Shown piece by piece: positions 54,282 through 62,720 of a DNA stretch of 64,000 nt. Position 1 is the stretch's first letter. Every line of letters starts with the position of its first letter. The stretch is from NCBI GenBank assembly GCA_030427505.1, contig JAUICH010000005.1:62001-126000 (forward strand), in the 5' to 3' direction. The notes beneath the pieces were generated by a model that ran no database searches, was not told the origin of the DNA, and saw only the letters and a list, made by a program, of their open reading frames with translations. Made by a program: the position numbers and the translations under genes. The stretch comes from Verrucomicrobiia bacterium. GTDB taxonomy: Bacteria; Verrucomicrobiota; Verrucomicrobiia; Verrucomicrobiales; DEV007.

Positions 54282-55274
54282 TCAGGCCGCTTTGTTGATC
54301 GCCACTTTCATCCGGTCGTGAATCTCCTGAGCCCGGAGTTCGATCAGACCGATCAAGACCTCAGCCGCCCAGGGGAGCGGATCTTTTTTCCAACTGTAGG
54401 CGGCCCAGGTACGTTTCATCCCGGGTACTCTCCAGCGAAGCGGCTGCAAGTACTTGGTCGCGTCCGGTCCTGTCTGGACCACCCAGGAAGGCATCACGGC
54501 CACGGAATTGCTGACCAAAGCGATAGCCTGCAGACCCTCTATACTTGGCAACTCACTCGTTTCAGCCGGAACCGGGGCAGCCTGGGAAGCAAACGCATCC
54601 AGCAATTGCCGGTGTGCGCCAGAATCGCTCGTCAGAACGGTGTACGGCTGCAAGTCTCTTAACTGAATCTCTCTCGTCTTCAACAGAGGGTGCCCAGGAG
54701 AAACACAACACACCAGGGTCTCTTCGAACAGGTTTCGCTTCTGCAGTCCTTCGGGAAGGTCTCCTGGAAGGCTGAAAACCAAATCGAGGCGGCCCGCTCC
54801 CAAGCCAGACCTCACCTGTTGTTGTGAAGTAATGGGTACAATCGTAAGCGCGACCTCCGGCATGCACTCCTGAAAGTCCGGCAATATGGCCGGCAAGAGC
54901 CGGGAACAGAGCAATTCCGGAACCGCCAGCCGTAGCGTGTCTCCTTGAGATTCGATCGACTGCGCCGTGTCACGCAGTTCGTGAATGCGGCGCAACACGT
55001 CATTCACTAAGGGAATCAGCTGTTGACCCGCCCGGGTGAGGGTCACTTTCGGCCCTCTTCTCAGAAAGAGAGAACACCCCAACTCCGCCTCCAGACTGCG
55101 AATGCCGTGGCTGATAGCGGACGGAACGACATTCAGACTCTGAGCGGCTGTGCCAAAACTCTGGGTACGGGCGGCAAGAACGAAGGCCTGGAGCCTTCGA
55201 AGGTCGATATTCGTGAGGTTGGCGGATGCCAAGTCCGATGCATCGAGATCGGAAGCTTCATTTTTTTTCATCAT
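54282..55274 (-). CDS. LysR-family regulator, divergent from urtA
   Basis: A 330-residue regulator. The helix-turn-helix (about residues 24-85: DLRRLQAFVLAARTQSFGTAAQSLNV ... GIRSLEAELG ... FLRRG) is typical, followed by an effector-binding domain (about 110-325). The N-terminus has a 20-residue Asp/Ala-rich extension. Divergent orientation from urtA makes it the likely controller of the urt-fmdA cluster, with an amide or nitrogen signal as effector. No effector can be read from sequence. Confidence 0.92.
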   Translation of the reverse strand: MMKKNEASDLDASDLASANLTNIDLRRLQAFVLAARTQSFGTAAQSLNVVPSAISHGIRSLEAELGCSLFLRRGPKVTLTRAGQQLIPLVNDVLRRIHELRDTAQSIESQGDTLRLAVPELLCSRLLPAILPDFQECMPEVALTIVPITSQQQVRSGLGAGRLDLVFSLPGDLPEGLQKRNLFEETLVCCVSPGHPLLKTREIQLRDLQPYTVLTSDSGAHRQLLDAFASQAAPVPAETSELPSIEGLQAIALVSNSVAVMPSWVVQTGPDATKYLQPLRWRVPGMKRTWAAYSWKKDPLPWAAEVLIGLIELRAQEIHDRMKVAINKAA

Positions 55275-55634
55275 ACACTAGGCAAATTTTCGAGCGGTGC
55301 CGTTCCGCCGCAGTCCTTCAAGATGACTCTCTTCAACAGGCGGCGGCCAGTCGTGACCGGCTGAAATTCACGGGCAGAAGCCACATCTTTCTACGCTTTC
55401 AGCAACTCTAACGGAAACACCATTCGTGCCAGAGGCGTGTGACAACCTCGACCAATCGCACGGTGAAAATCTTTCAATATAGGCCCTCAGATCGTGGCAT
55501 ACGCGATGCTCGATCACGTTTTGCTCCGCGCTAACAGCAAACTGTCATCGACAGCAAGGCGTGGAGTGGCCGGGCGCCTGGCGGCGCCAGACCGCTTCAA
55601 ATTGAGACGTGATAAACGCAGACTGAATGTATCC
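55275..55634. promoter_or_regulatory. LysR-urtA divergent regulatory region
   Basis: A 360-base region. A perfect 13-base palindrome CTGGCG-G-CGCCAG sits at 55578-55590, about 45 bases before the urtA start, and is an operator candidate. An imperfect palindrome GGCCAGTCGTGACCGGC lies near 55345-55361. CAATATAGG near 55475-55483 could contain a -10 element. No canonical T-N11-A LysR box was confirmed. Confidence 0.35.
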
Positions 55635-56909
55635 ATGAACTATCGTAATTCACTATATACAAACCAAACAGACACCCCGTTGCGCCGGCGGCATTCGTCG
55701 AAATGGCGCGCGGCGATCGCCCTGTTGGCGGCCACGGGTCTGACATTGGCCAGCTCCCATGCCAACCCTCCGACTTCGGAAGTAAACACCACTGGTCTAG
55801 CCGTGACCGATACCGAGGTGACGGTAGGTCAACTTCACTCCGCCACCGGCACCATGGCGATTAGTGAGACCGGTTCCATTCAGGCCGAACAACTGGCCAT
55901 CGAACAAATCAACGCCGCGGGGGGTGTCCTGGGCCGGCAGATCAAAGTCATCCAGGAAGACGGCGCCAGTGACTGGCCCACCTTCGCGGAGAAGGCCAAA
56001 AAGCTGCTGGTGAACGACAAAGTAGCCGCCGTCATGGGCTGCTGGACATCCGCTTCCCGCAAGGCGGTGCTGCCGGTGTTCGAGAAAGAAAACGGCATGC
56101 TCTATTACCCGACCTTTTACGAAGGTCTGGAGCAGTCCAAGAACGTTATCTACACAGGCCAGGAAGCCACGCAGCAGATCATCGCCGGTCTGGACTGGAT
56201 CGCCAAGGAGAAGGACGCCAAGACCTTCTACCTGATCGGGTCCGACTACATCTGGCCGCGAACGTCCAACAAGATTGCGCGCAAGCACATCGAGAACGTG
56301 CTGGGTGGCAAGGTTGTGGGTGAAGAGTACTACGCCCTGGGCCACACGCAGTTCGGTTCGCTGATCAACAAGATCAAGCTGAAGAAACCGGACGTGGTTT
56401 ACGCCATTGTCGTGGGCGGCAGCAACGTGTCCTTCTACAAGCAGTTGAAGGCCGCCGGTGTCACCGCTGAAAAGCAGACGGTGCTGACCATCTCCGTGAC
56501 GGAAGATGAAGTGCTCGGGATTGGTGGGGAGAACCTCGTCGGGTTCTACTCCGCGATGAAATACTTCCAGAGCCTGGAAAACCCGAACAACGAAGCCTTC
56601 GTGAAAGCCTTCAAAGAGAAATATGGCGAAGACTCCGTGATCGGGGACGTGACGCAGGCCGCTTACCTCGGCCCCTGGCTGTGGAAAATGGCGGTGGAAA
56701 AAGCCGGCAGCTTTGACGTGGACAAAGTGGCGGAGGCCTCTCCCGGCATCGAGTTCGATCAGGCGCCGGAGGGCTACGTAAAGATTCACCCGAACCATCA
56801 CCTGTGGAGCAAGCTCCGCATCGGTCAATGGCAGGAAGACGGTCAGGCAAAGGTGCTCTATGAGTCCGAGCTCATCGAACCTGATCCGTTCCCGGAAGGT
56901 TACCAGTAA
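55635..56909 (+). CDS. urtA: Urea-type ABC transporter substrate-binding protein UrtA
   Basis: A 424-residue exported binding protein. ATG 55635 is preferred: it gives MNYRNSLYTNQ with a signal segment (AAIALLAATGLTLASSHA); the longer frame to 55494 is not family-like. Family segments: HSATGTMAISETG, then AAGGVLGRQIKVIQEDGASD, GCWTSASRKAVLPVF, and YLIGSDYIWPRTSNKI. It would capture urea or a short amide in the periplasm and deliver it to UrtBC. A long hairpin (56926-57005) follows before urtB. Confidence 0.92.
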   Translation: MNYRNSLYTNQTDTPLRRRHSSKWRAAIALLAATGLTLASSHANPPTSEVNTTGLAVTDTEVTVGQLHSATGTMAISETGSIQAEQLAIEQINAAGGVLGRQIKVIQEDGASDWPTFAEKAKKLLVNDKVAAVMGCWTSASRKAVLPVFEKENGMLYYPTFYEGLEQSKNVIYTGQEATQQIIAGLDWIAKEKDAKTFYLIGSDYIWPRTSNKIARKHIENVLGGKVVGEEYYALGHTQFGSLINKIKLKKPDVVYAIVVGGSNVSFYKQLKAAGVTAEKQTVLTISVTEDEVLGIGGENLVGFYSAMKYFQSLENPNNEAFVKAFKEKYGEDSVIGDVTQAAYLGPWLWKMAVEKAGSFDVDKVAEASPGIEFDQAPEGYVKIHPNHHLWSKLRIGQWQEDGQAKVLYESELIEPDPFPEGYQ

Positions 56910-56925
56910 AATGGGTCGTTAGCGA

Positions 56926-57005
56926 GCGCATTGCCGGGCAGGAGGAACGAGGCCACCACAGACTCGTTCCCATCTCCCGGAGAGGCACCCTGCCCGGCAA
57001 TGCGC
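56926..57005 (+). other. Long two-part hairpin between urtA and urtB
   Basis: A perfect 17-bp outer repeat (GCGCATTGCCGGGCAGG at 56926-56942 with its complement at 56989-57005) encloses a perfect 8-bp inner repeat (GGAACGAG at 56944-56951, CTCGTTCC at 56963-56970). No T-run follows, so it is more likely to stabilise the urtA mRNA or limit read-through into urtB than to act as an intrinsic terminator. Confidence 0.75.
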
Positions 57006-57152
57006 ACTTTCCCGGAAGCCCCGGTTGACTTCGCGGGGCGGACTCCAATGCCAACCAGCGCACACCCTTCTCTATCTCTTTAACCGGTCAATTTTTCATC
57101 CTCTCTCGGTGCCGCTCAGGCGGTCCCTTCAATCACTCACTCTCTTTTTCGT

Positions 57153-58076
57153 ATGGAATACTCGTGGGAAGATCTAAGAGCCATTTTCGTGATGCAGGGA
57201 TTTGCCGGCATCAGTTTATTCAGCGTTCTGCTGCTCATGGGCTTGGGGCTGGCCCTCATCTTCGGGCAGATGGGCGTCATTAACATGGCGCACGGAGAGT
57301 TCATGGCTCTCGGCGCATACACCGTTTACTTCTGTTCCGAGCTTACCCAGTCCCTGGCTCCCAGTTTCGGGCCTTACTACTTCGTCATCGCTATCGGGCT
57401 CGCGTTCCTGGGCAGCGCGTTGCTGGGAGCGCTGGTGGAATGGGCCATGATACGCCACCTCTACCACCGGCCGCTGGACACCCTGCTCGCGACATGGGGC
57501 CTCAGTCTCATTCTTCAACAGACTTACCGGTCCATCTTTGGCGCGCGCGAAGTCACCCCTGAGTTGCCGGGCTGGCTGATGGGCTCCTTCAGCGTGTCCG
57601 ACACCATCGACATCCCGATCAATGGTGTCTTTGTTCTGGGCCTGGCCATCGCGGTCACCTGCGGGGTGCTGCTCTTCATGTTCCGGACACCGTTCGGGCT
57701 CCGGCTGCGGGCCACGGTGCAGAACCGCAAGATGAGCGGCGCGGTCGGCATCAACACGGAAAAGGTGGACCGCCTGGCCTTCGCCATAGGCTGCGGCATC
57801 GCGGGCATCGCGGGCGCGGCCTTCACCACTATCGGCTCCACGGGGCCGGACAGCGGCAGCCGCTACATTGTGGATGCGTTCCTGGTGGTGGTCTTCGGCG
57901 GCGCGGCCAGCTTGTTTGGCTCGGTGGTCTCCGCCTTCGGCATCGCGCAGGCGCAGTCGATCCTGGAGTTCTTCCTGGAGGGCACCATGGGGAAAGTCGC
58001 CACCCTGTTCTTCATCGTGGTGGTGCTGATGTTCCGCCCCCAAGGCCTGTTCCCCGGCAAGGTGCGCTCTAACTAA
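57153..58076 (+). CDS. urtB: Urea ABC transporter permease UrtB
   Basis: A 307-residue membrane permease of the branched-chain amino acid (LivH) type. Six to eight transmembrane helices are visible (LFSVLLLMGLGLALIFGQMG, AIGLAFLGSALLGALVE, GLSLILQQTY, VLMFRPQGLFPGKVR at the end). The GVINMAHGEFMALGAYTVYF segment is characteristic. Short form, without the long periplasmic N-domain found in some UrtB. It is second in the urtABCDE operon, 243 bases after urtA. Confidence 0.94.
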   Translation: MEYSWEDLRAIFVMQGFAGISLFSVLLLMGLGLALIFGQMGVINMAHGEFMALGAYTVYFCSELTQSLAPSFGPYYFVIAIGLAFLGSALLGALVEWAMIRHLYHRPLDTLLATWGLSLILQQTYRSIFGAREVTPELPGWLMGSFSVSDTIDIPINGVFVLGLAIAVTCGVLLFMFRTPFGLRLRATVQNRKMSGAVGINTEKVDRLAFAIGCGIAGIAGAAFTTIGSTGPDSGSRYIVDAFLVVVFGGAASLFGSVVSAFGIAQAQSILEFFLEGTMGKVATLFFIVVVLMFRPQGLFPGKVRSN

Positions 58077-58118
58077 CACTGCCACCAAAGATCAACTGGA
58101 GCTTTCGAGCATTCGCGT

Positions 58119-59309
58119 ATGTTTAAGACACTATTTAAAAACCGTGGGGAGTGGATCGCCTTCCTGGCGACCATCATTCTCCTGGCCGTCATCCTGCCGC
58201 TGGTCATGCCGATCTTCCGGCTGAACCTGATAGGCAAATACCTCACCTACGGTTTCGTGGCCGTGGGGCTGGTGCTGTTGTGGGGCCGCTGCGGGGTGCT
58301 GAGCCTGGGTCAGGGGGTCTTCTTCGGCCTGGGCGGCTATTGCATGGCCATGTTCCTGAAACTGGAGGCCTCCGACCCAGAGAGCACGGCCATTCAGTCC
58401 ACGCCCGGCATTCCGGATTTCATGGACTGGAACCAGCTCACGGAACTGCCCGCTTTCTGGGTGCCGTTCAAGAGTTTTCCCTTCACCGTCTTGGCGGTCA
58501 TCGCGGTGCCCACGTTGGTGGCATTTGTCATCGGCTGGGCCCTTTTCCAGCGAAGAGTTGGGGGCGTTTACTTCGCCATCATCACCCAGGCCATCGCCCT
58601 GATCCTTTCCCTCGGCATCGACGGGAACCAGGGCTGGACCGGTGGCCGTAACGGCATCACCGACTTGCGCACCCTGCTGGGGTGGGACATCCGGTCGGAA
58701 TCGGCCCAGTACATCCTCTACTTTGTAAACCTGATCTTACTCTTCGGGTGTGTGCTGGTGTCGAAATATGTTACCAACACACGAATAGGACGGGTGCTCG
58801 TGGCCATTCGAGACCGGGAGGACCGGGTGCGGTTCTCCGGGTACAACGTGGCGGTCATGCGAGCGGTGACCTTCGCCATCGCGGCCATGTTCGCCGGAAT
58901 TGGTGGCGCCATGTTCGTCCTGCAAGTGGGCTTTATGTCGCCCTCGCTGATCGGGATCGTTCCATCCATCGAAATGGTCATCTTCTGCGCGGTGGGTGGG
59001 CGTCTGTCCGTGATTGGCGCGGTCTTCGGAGCCATCATCGTGAACCTCGGAAAGACGACCTTCTCCGAGGCCTCGCCTGAACTGTGGCTTTACCTGATGG
59101 GCGGCACCTTCATCGCCGTGGTGATGTTCTTCCCGAAAGGGCTCGCCGGTCTCATGGAAAAACTCTTCAGCCTGAAGGCCGTGAAAGCCGGTTTCGCCAG
59201 CCTCGGCTCCAAGATGAAAGGGCTCGTTTCCAAATCCGATGCCAAGGCTGAAGAGGAGACCTCCTCCACCACGCCTCTCGAAACGCCAACCACCAACTCC
59301 GGGAAGTAA
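58119..59309 (+). CDS. urtC: Urea ABC transporter permease UrtC
   Basis: A 396-residue LivM-type permease. Characteristic segments: LIGKYLTYGFVAVGLVLLWGRCGVLSLGQGVFFGLGGY near residues 45-80, QGWTGGRNGITDL, and a C-terminal cytoplasmic tail rich in Lys and Thr. It would form the transmembrane pore with UrtB. Its TAA stop shares an A with the ATG of urtD (TAATG, 59307-59311), so translation is coupled. Confidence 0.94.
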   Translation: MFKTLFKNRGEWIAFLATIILLAVILPLVMPIFRLNLIGKYLTYGFVAVGLVLLWGRCGVLSLGQGVFFGLGGYCMAMFLKLEASDPESTAIQSTPGIPDFMDWNQLTELPAFWVPFKSFPFTVLAVIAVPTLVAFVIGWALFQRRVGGVYFAIITQAIALILSLGIDGNQGWTGGRNGITDLRTLLGWDIRSESAQYILYFVNLILLFGCVLVSKYVTNTRIGRVLVAIRDREDRVRFSGYNVAVMRAVTFAIAAMFAGIGGAMFVLQVGFMSPSLIGIVPSIEMVIFCAVGGRLSVIGAVFGAIIVNLGKTTFSEASPELWLYLMGGTFIAVVMFFPKGLAGLMEKLFSLKAVKAGFASLGSKMKGLVSKSDAKAEEETSSTTPLETPTTNSGK

Positions 59310-60064
59310 TGATCAAACCAACCGACCAACAAACATTCCTCCTGGAAGTAGAGGGTCTGGGAGTCTCCTTCGACGGCTTCAAGGCCGTGGACGACTTCAA
59401 CTTCTACATGGACCGCGGCCAGGTGCACGTCATCATCGGACCTAACGGCGCCGGTAAGACCACGGTTCTCGACCTGATCTGCGGGCGCACCAAGGCGACC
59501 TCGGGGAACATCCGGTTCAACGGAAAAGAGATCCGTGGCATGAACGAGCACAACATCGTGCGCCTCGGTGTGGGCCGGAAGTTCCAGAACCCTTCCATCT
59601 ACGAAGGGCTGACAGTACTGGAGAACCTGGAGCTGTCTCATCCGAAAGGCCGGGGCGTGTTCAGTTGCATGGTCTTCCGCCGGACGGAGGACATTCAGAA
59701 ACGCATTGAGGAAGTGGCCGAAGAAATCGGACTGCTGGAGTTCCTCGAAACGGAGGCCAGCATCCTAAGCCACGGTCAGAAACAGTGGCTGGAAATCGGC
59801 ATGCTCCTCATGCAGGACTCCGACCTGGTGATGCTGGACGAACCCGTGGCGGGCATGAGCGTCCGGGAACGGGCGGAGACGGTGAACCTCATCAAGAAGA
59901 TCTCCAAGAACCGCTCCATCGTGGTGATCGAGCACGACATGGAGTTCGTGAAGCAGATCGCCGACCGCGTGACCGTGATGCACCTGGGCAAAGTGATTGC
60001 CGAGGGCTCCATGGAGCACGTGCAGCAGAACCCAAAAGTCATCGAAGTTTACATCGGGCACTAA
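59309..60064 (+). CDS. urtD: Urea ABC transporter ATPase UrtD
   Basis: A 251-residue LivG-type ATPase. Walker A is GPNGAGKTTVLDLICG. The signature segment is LSHGQKQWLEIGMLL, with His replacing Gly in the second position of the usual LSGGQ. Walker B is DLVMLDEPVAGM. With UrtE it powers uptake. It starts inside the urtC stop codon. Confidence 0.95.
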   Translation: MIKPTDQQTFLLEVEGLGVSFDGFKAVDDFNFYMDRGQVHVIIGPNGAGKTTVLDLICGRTKATSGNIRFNGKEIRGMNEHNIVRLGVGRKFQNPSIYEGLTVLENLELSHPKGRGVFSCMVFRRTEDIQKRIEEVAEEIGLLEFLETEASILSHGQKQWLEIGMLLMQDSDLVMLDEPVAGMSVRERAETVNLIKKISKNRSIVVIEHDMEFVKQIADRVTVMHLGKVIAEGSMEHVQQNPKVIEVYIGH

Positions 60065-60077
60065 GCCCGCCACTGCC

Positions 60078-60767
60078 ATGCTAGACGTACAACATCTGAA
60101 GGTGGCCTACGGCCAGAGCGTCGTCATTGAAGACATGAGCTTCAAGGTGGACCAGGGAGAAATCCTGGGCATCATCGGGCGCAACGGCATGGGTAAGACC
60201 ACGCTCTTCCGGAGTCTCATCGGGATGATTCCTTCCGCGGGCGGGAAAGTGGAGCTGGGCGAAAAGGAGATCACCCACGACGCGTCCTACAAGCGGGTGG
60301 CCAAGGGCCTGTCCTTTGTGCCTCAGGGCCGGATGATCTTTCCCTATCTGACCGTTTACGAAAACCTCGTCAGCGGTTCGCGAAACGGAAGCAAGGAAGA
60401 AGACCTTCTGGAAGTCTACTCCCTCTTTCCCGTTCTCCAGGAAATGCGGAACCGCAAAGGCGGCAACCTGTCCGGCGGCCAACAGCAACAGCTCGCGATC
60501 GGCCGAGCGTTGATGACGAAGCCCAGCGTGCTTCTGCTCGACGAGCCGACTGAAGGCATTCAGCCCTCGATCATCAAGGACATCTCGCGGTCCCTCCGGG
60601 AAATCCGCAAGTTAAAGAATCTCACCATCGTAGTCAGCGAACAGGTGCTCAGCTTCATGCAGGACACCTGCGACCGGCTGATGGTGATCGAAAAAGGTTC
60701 GATCGTCCGCGAGGACAAGACGGCAGACGTCGACGCGGAAGCCATCCGCAAAATGCTGGCGGTCTAA
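60078..60767 (+). CDS. urtE: Urea ABC transporter ATPase UrtE
   Basis: A 229-residue LivF-type ATPase from ATG 60078 (MLDVQHLKVAYGQSVV), the family start; the upstream frame is not family-like. Walker A is GIIGRNGMGKTTLFRSL, the signature LSGGQQQQLAIGRALM, and Walker B SVLLLDEPTEGIQPSII. It follows urtD by 13 bases. Confidence 0.95.
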   Translation: MLDVQHLKVAYGQSVVIEDMSFKVDQGEILGIIGRNGMGKTTLFRSLIGMIPSAGGKVELGEKEITHDASYKRVAKGLSFVPQGRMIFPYLTVYENLVSGSRNGSKEEDLLEVYSLFPVLQEMRNRKGGNLSGGQQQQLAIGRALMTKPSVLLLDEPTEGIQPSIIKDISRSLREIRKLKNLTIVVSEQVLSFMQDTCDRLMVIEKGSIVREDKTADVDAEAIRKMLAV

Positions 60768-60825
60768 CCGGACCACACGCTCTCCCTGAGCCAAAACAAG
60801 AGTACATCATCCACAACATCAAGAC

Positions 60826-62043
60826 ATGGAAACACTGATTAAAGTCGATCTGAGCGCCACGCCGGAGTCCCAGGATTGCCTGCACAACCGCTGGCATCCT
60901 GACATCCCCATGGTGGCGACCGTCAAGCCCGGGGCCGAGTTCCGGGTGGAGTGCATTGACTGGACCGGGGGCCAGATCAATAACGACAACAACGCGCGGG
61001 ACATCCTGGAAGTGGACCTGACGAAGGTGCACTACCTGAGCGGCCCCATCGGCGTGGAAGGCGCCGAGCCCGGCGACCTTCTGGTGGTGGATCTGCTGGA
61101 CGTGGGCGTGTTGCCCGAGTCCGAATGGGGTTTCACCGGCCTCTTCGCCAAGTCCAACGGAGGCGGCTTCCTGACCGAACACTATCCAGACGCGCGAAAA
61201 GCGTGCTGGGATTTCCACGGCGTTTACACCTCGTCCCGCCATGTGCCGGGCGTGGAATTCGCGGGCATCATGCACCCGGGCCTGATCGGCTGTCTGCCGT
61301 CCCCGGACCTGCTGAAAACCTGGAACACCCGGGAGAAAGCGCTCTTCGACACGGACCCGGATCGCGTGCCCGCACTGGCCACCATTCCCTACGCGCCCAC
61401 CGCGCACATGGGCCGGATGACCGGCGATGCCGCCGCCGCGGCCGCCGCCGAAGGCGCCCGCACCGTGCCGCCGCGCGAGCATGGGGGCAACTGCGACATC
61501 AAGGACCTGACCCGCGGCTCGAAGATCTTCTTCCCGGTTTACGTTCCGGGTGGCGGTCTTTCCATGGGTGACATCCACTTCTCCCAGGGGGATGGGGAAA
61601 TCACCTTCTGCGGCGCCATCGAAATGGCCGGCTACCTGGACCTGCGCGTGAACCTGATCAAGGGCGGCATGGCCAAGTACGGCGTAGTGAACCCGATCTT
61701 CATGCCCAGCCCCATCCAGCCGAACTACACCAGCCACCTCATCTTCGAAGGCATCTCCGTGGACGAGGAAGGCAAGCAGTACTACTTGGACGCCCATGTG
61801 GCTTACCGCCGCGCCTGTTTGAATGCCATCGAGTACCTGAAGAAATTCGGCTACACCGGCGAGCAAGCCTACGCCATCCTGGGCACCGCTCCGGTGCAGG
61901 GCAAGATCAGCGGTATCGTCGATATCCCGAACGCCTGCGCCACGCTCTACCTGCCCACGGAGATCTTCGACTTCGACATCACGCCTTGTGCCGATGGGCC
62001 GACCGTGAAGACGTTCGATTCCGACCTTGCCGTGGTCAGCTAA
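60826..62043 (+). CDS. fmdA: Formamidase (acetamidase/formamidase family)
   Basis: A 405-residue enzyme that hydrolyses formamide (and perhaps small aliphatic amides) to formate and ammonia. Conserved segments: VECIDWTGGQINNDNNA, YLSGPIGVEGAEPGDLL, AGIMHPGLIGCLPS, REHGGNCDIKDL, and GDIHFSQGDGEITFCGAIE. It follows urtE by 58 bases and is probably in the same operon. With fmdB next, the cluster is the arrangement seen in methylotrophic and nitrogen-scavenging bacteria. No urease genes are in the window. Confidence 0.95.
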   Translation: METLIKVDLSATPESQDCLHNRWHPDIPMVATVKPGAEFRVECIDWTGGQINNDNNARDILEVDLTKVHYLSGPIGVEGAEPGDLLVVDLLDVGVLPESEWGFTGLFAKSNGGGFLTEHYPDARKACWDFHGVYTSSRHVPGVEFAGIMHPGLIGCLPSPDLLKTWNTREKALFDTDPDRVPALATIPYAPTAHMGRMTGDAAAAAAAEGARTVPPREHGGNCDIKDLTRGSKIFFPVYVPGGGLSMGDIHFSQGDGEITFCGAIEMAGYLDLRVNLIKGGMAKYGVVNPIFMPSPIQPNYTSHLIFEGISVDEEGKQYYLDAHVAYRRACLNAIEYLKKFGYTGEQAYAILGTAPVQGKISGIVDIPNACATLYLPTEIFDFDITPCADGPTVKTFDSDLAVVS

Positions 62044-62070
62044 GCCAACTAGTCACAACCGGGTTTACCC

Positions 62071-62433
62071 ATGCCCTTGTATCCATTCGAATGCCTCAGC
62101 TGCGGAGAAGAGTTCGCTCTTTTCCGCGGCATCGGGGAAAGAGGAGAACCCGCCGCATGCCAGACATGCGGCGGCGAAGCCAGGCGCATCGTATGTGCGC
62201 CGAATCTTTCCCTCATGAGTCCGGTGCGCCGCATGGCCGCCGCCACCAACGAACGCAGCCAGCACGAACCCCGCATGAGCAAGGCCGGCCGCGGCCATGT
62301 CTGCCGGAGCGGTTGCGGTTGTGGTGGTCCGTCGTCCAAAGGCGCGGCCGCGCCACCACTGAAGCGGACGCCGCTGGGAGAAGTCAAAACACAGAAGAAA
62401 CCCAACGCCCGGCCCTGGATGCTGGGTCACTAG
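62071..62433 (+). CDS. fmdB: FmdB-family zinc ribbon protein
   Basis: A 120-residue protein. The N-terminal zinc ribbon has two Cys pairs (C8-L-S-C11 and C30-Q-T-C33). A second Cys-rich patch (VCRSGCGCGG) lies near residues 77-86. The C-terminus RPWMLGH matches FmdB proteins beside formamidase genes, so the end is native. Its TAG stop lies within the CTAG end of a MITE-like element (62430-62433). FmdB is usually treated as a regulatory or accessory factor of formamidase. Confidence 0.9.
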   Translation: MPLYPFECLSCGEEFALFRGIGERGEPAACQTCGGEARRIVCAPNLSLMSPVRRMAAATNERSQHEPRMSKAGRGHVCRSGCGCGGPSSKGAAAPPLKRTPLGEVKTQKKPNARPWMLGH

Positions 62434-62649
62434 GCAGTGTGGACGAATTGGAGAGCGGACCGGAAATGAAGCAAAGGAAAGAGAATTCAGCGCCACGAAG
62501 CGGCGAATACCTGGAGAGGCGGCCCAACTTTCGCCTGGCTTCGTTCCCGCTCACTTTATTGGGGGTAGGCCCAATGCCGTTCACGGCGCCTTACCCGGCA
62601 AAAAATGGTCTCGCGCCGGTCCGCCCTCAATTTGTCCACACTGCCTAGG
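62430..62649. mobile_element. MITE-like element with terminal inverted repeats
   Basis: A 220-base element. The left arm (62430-62463) and right arm (62617-62649) match as inverted repeats: CTAGGCAGTGTGGAC, then AATT, then GCGGACCGG, with about 29 of 33 positions identical and one indel. Both ends carry CTAG, consistent with a TA or CTAG target as in Tc1/mariner/IS630-type elements. No transposase frame lies inside. It sits directly at the fmdB stop codon. Confidence 0.78.
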
Positions 62650-62720
62650 TGAGAATACAAACCGTCGGGGAGGCCGGTTTCGTTCCATGCCCACAATGAA
62701 GACAGGCAAAGAAATCGTCC

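Noticed and set aside
55494-55634. Upstream in-frame extension of urtA from ATG 55494
   Set aside because: It would put 47 basic residues before the signal segment. The family-like start with a normal signal peptide is ATG 55635.
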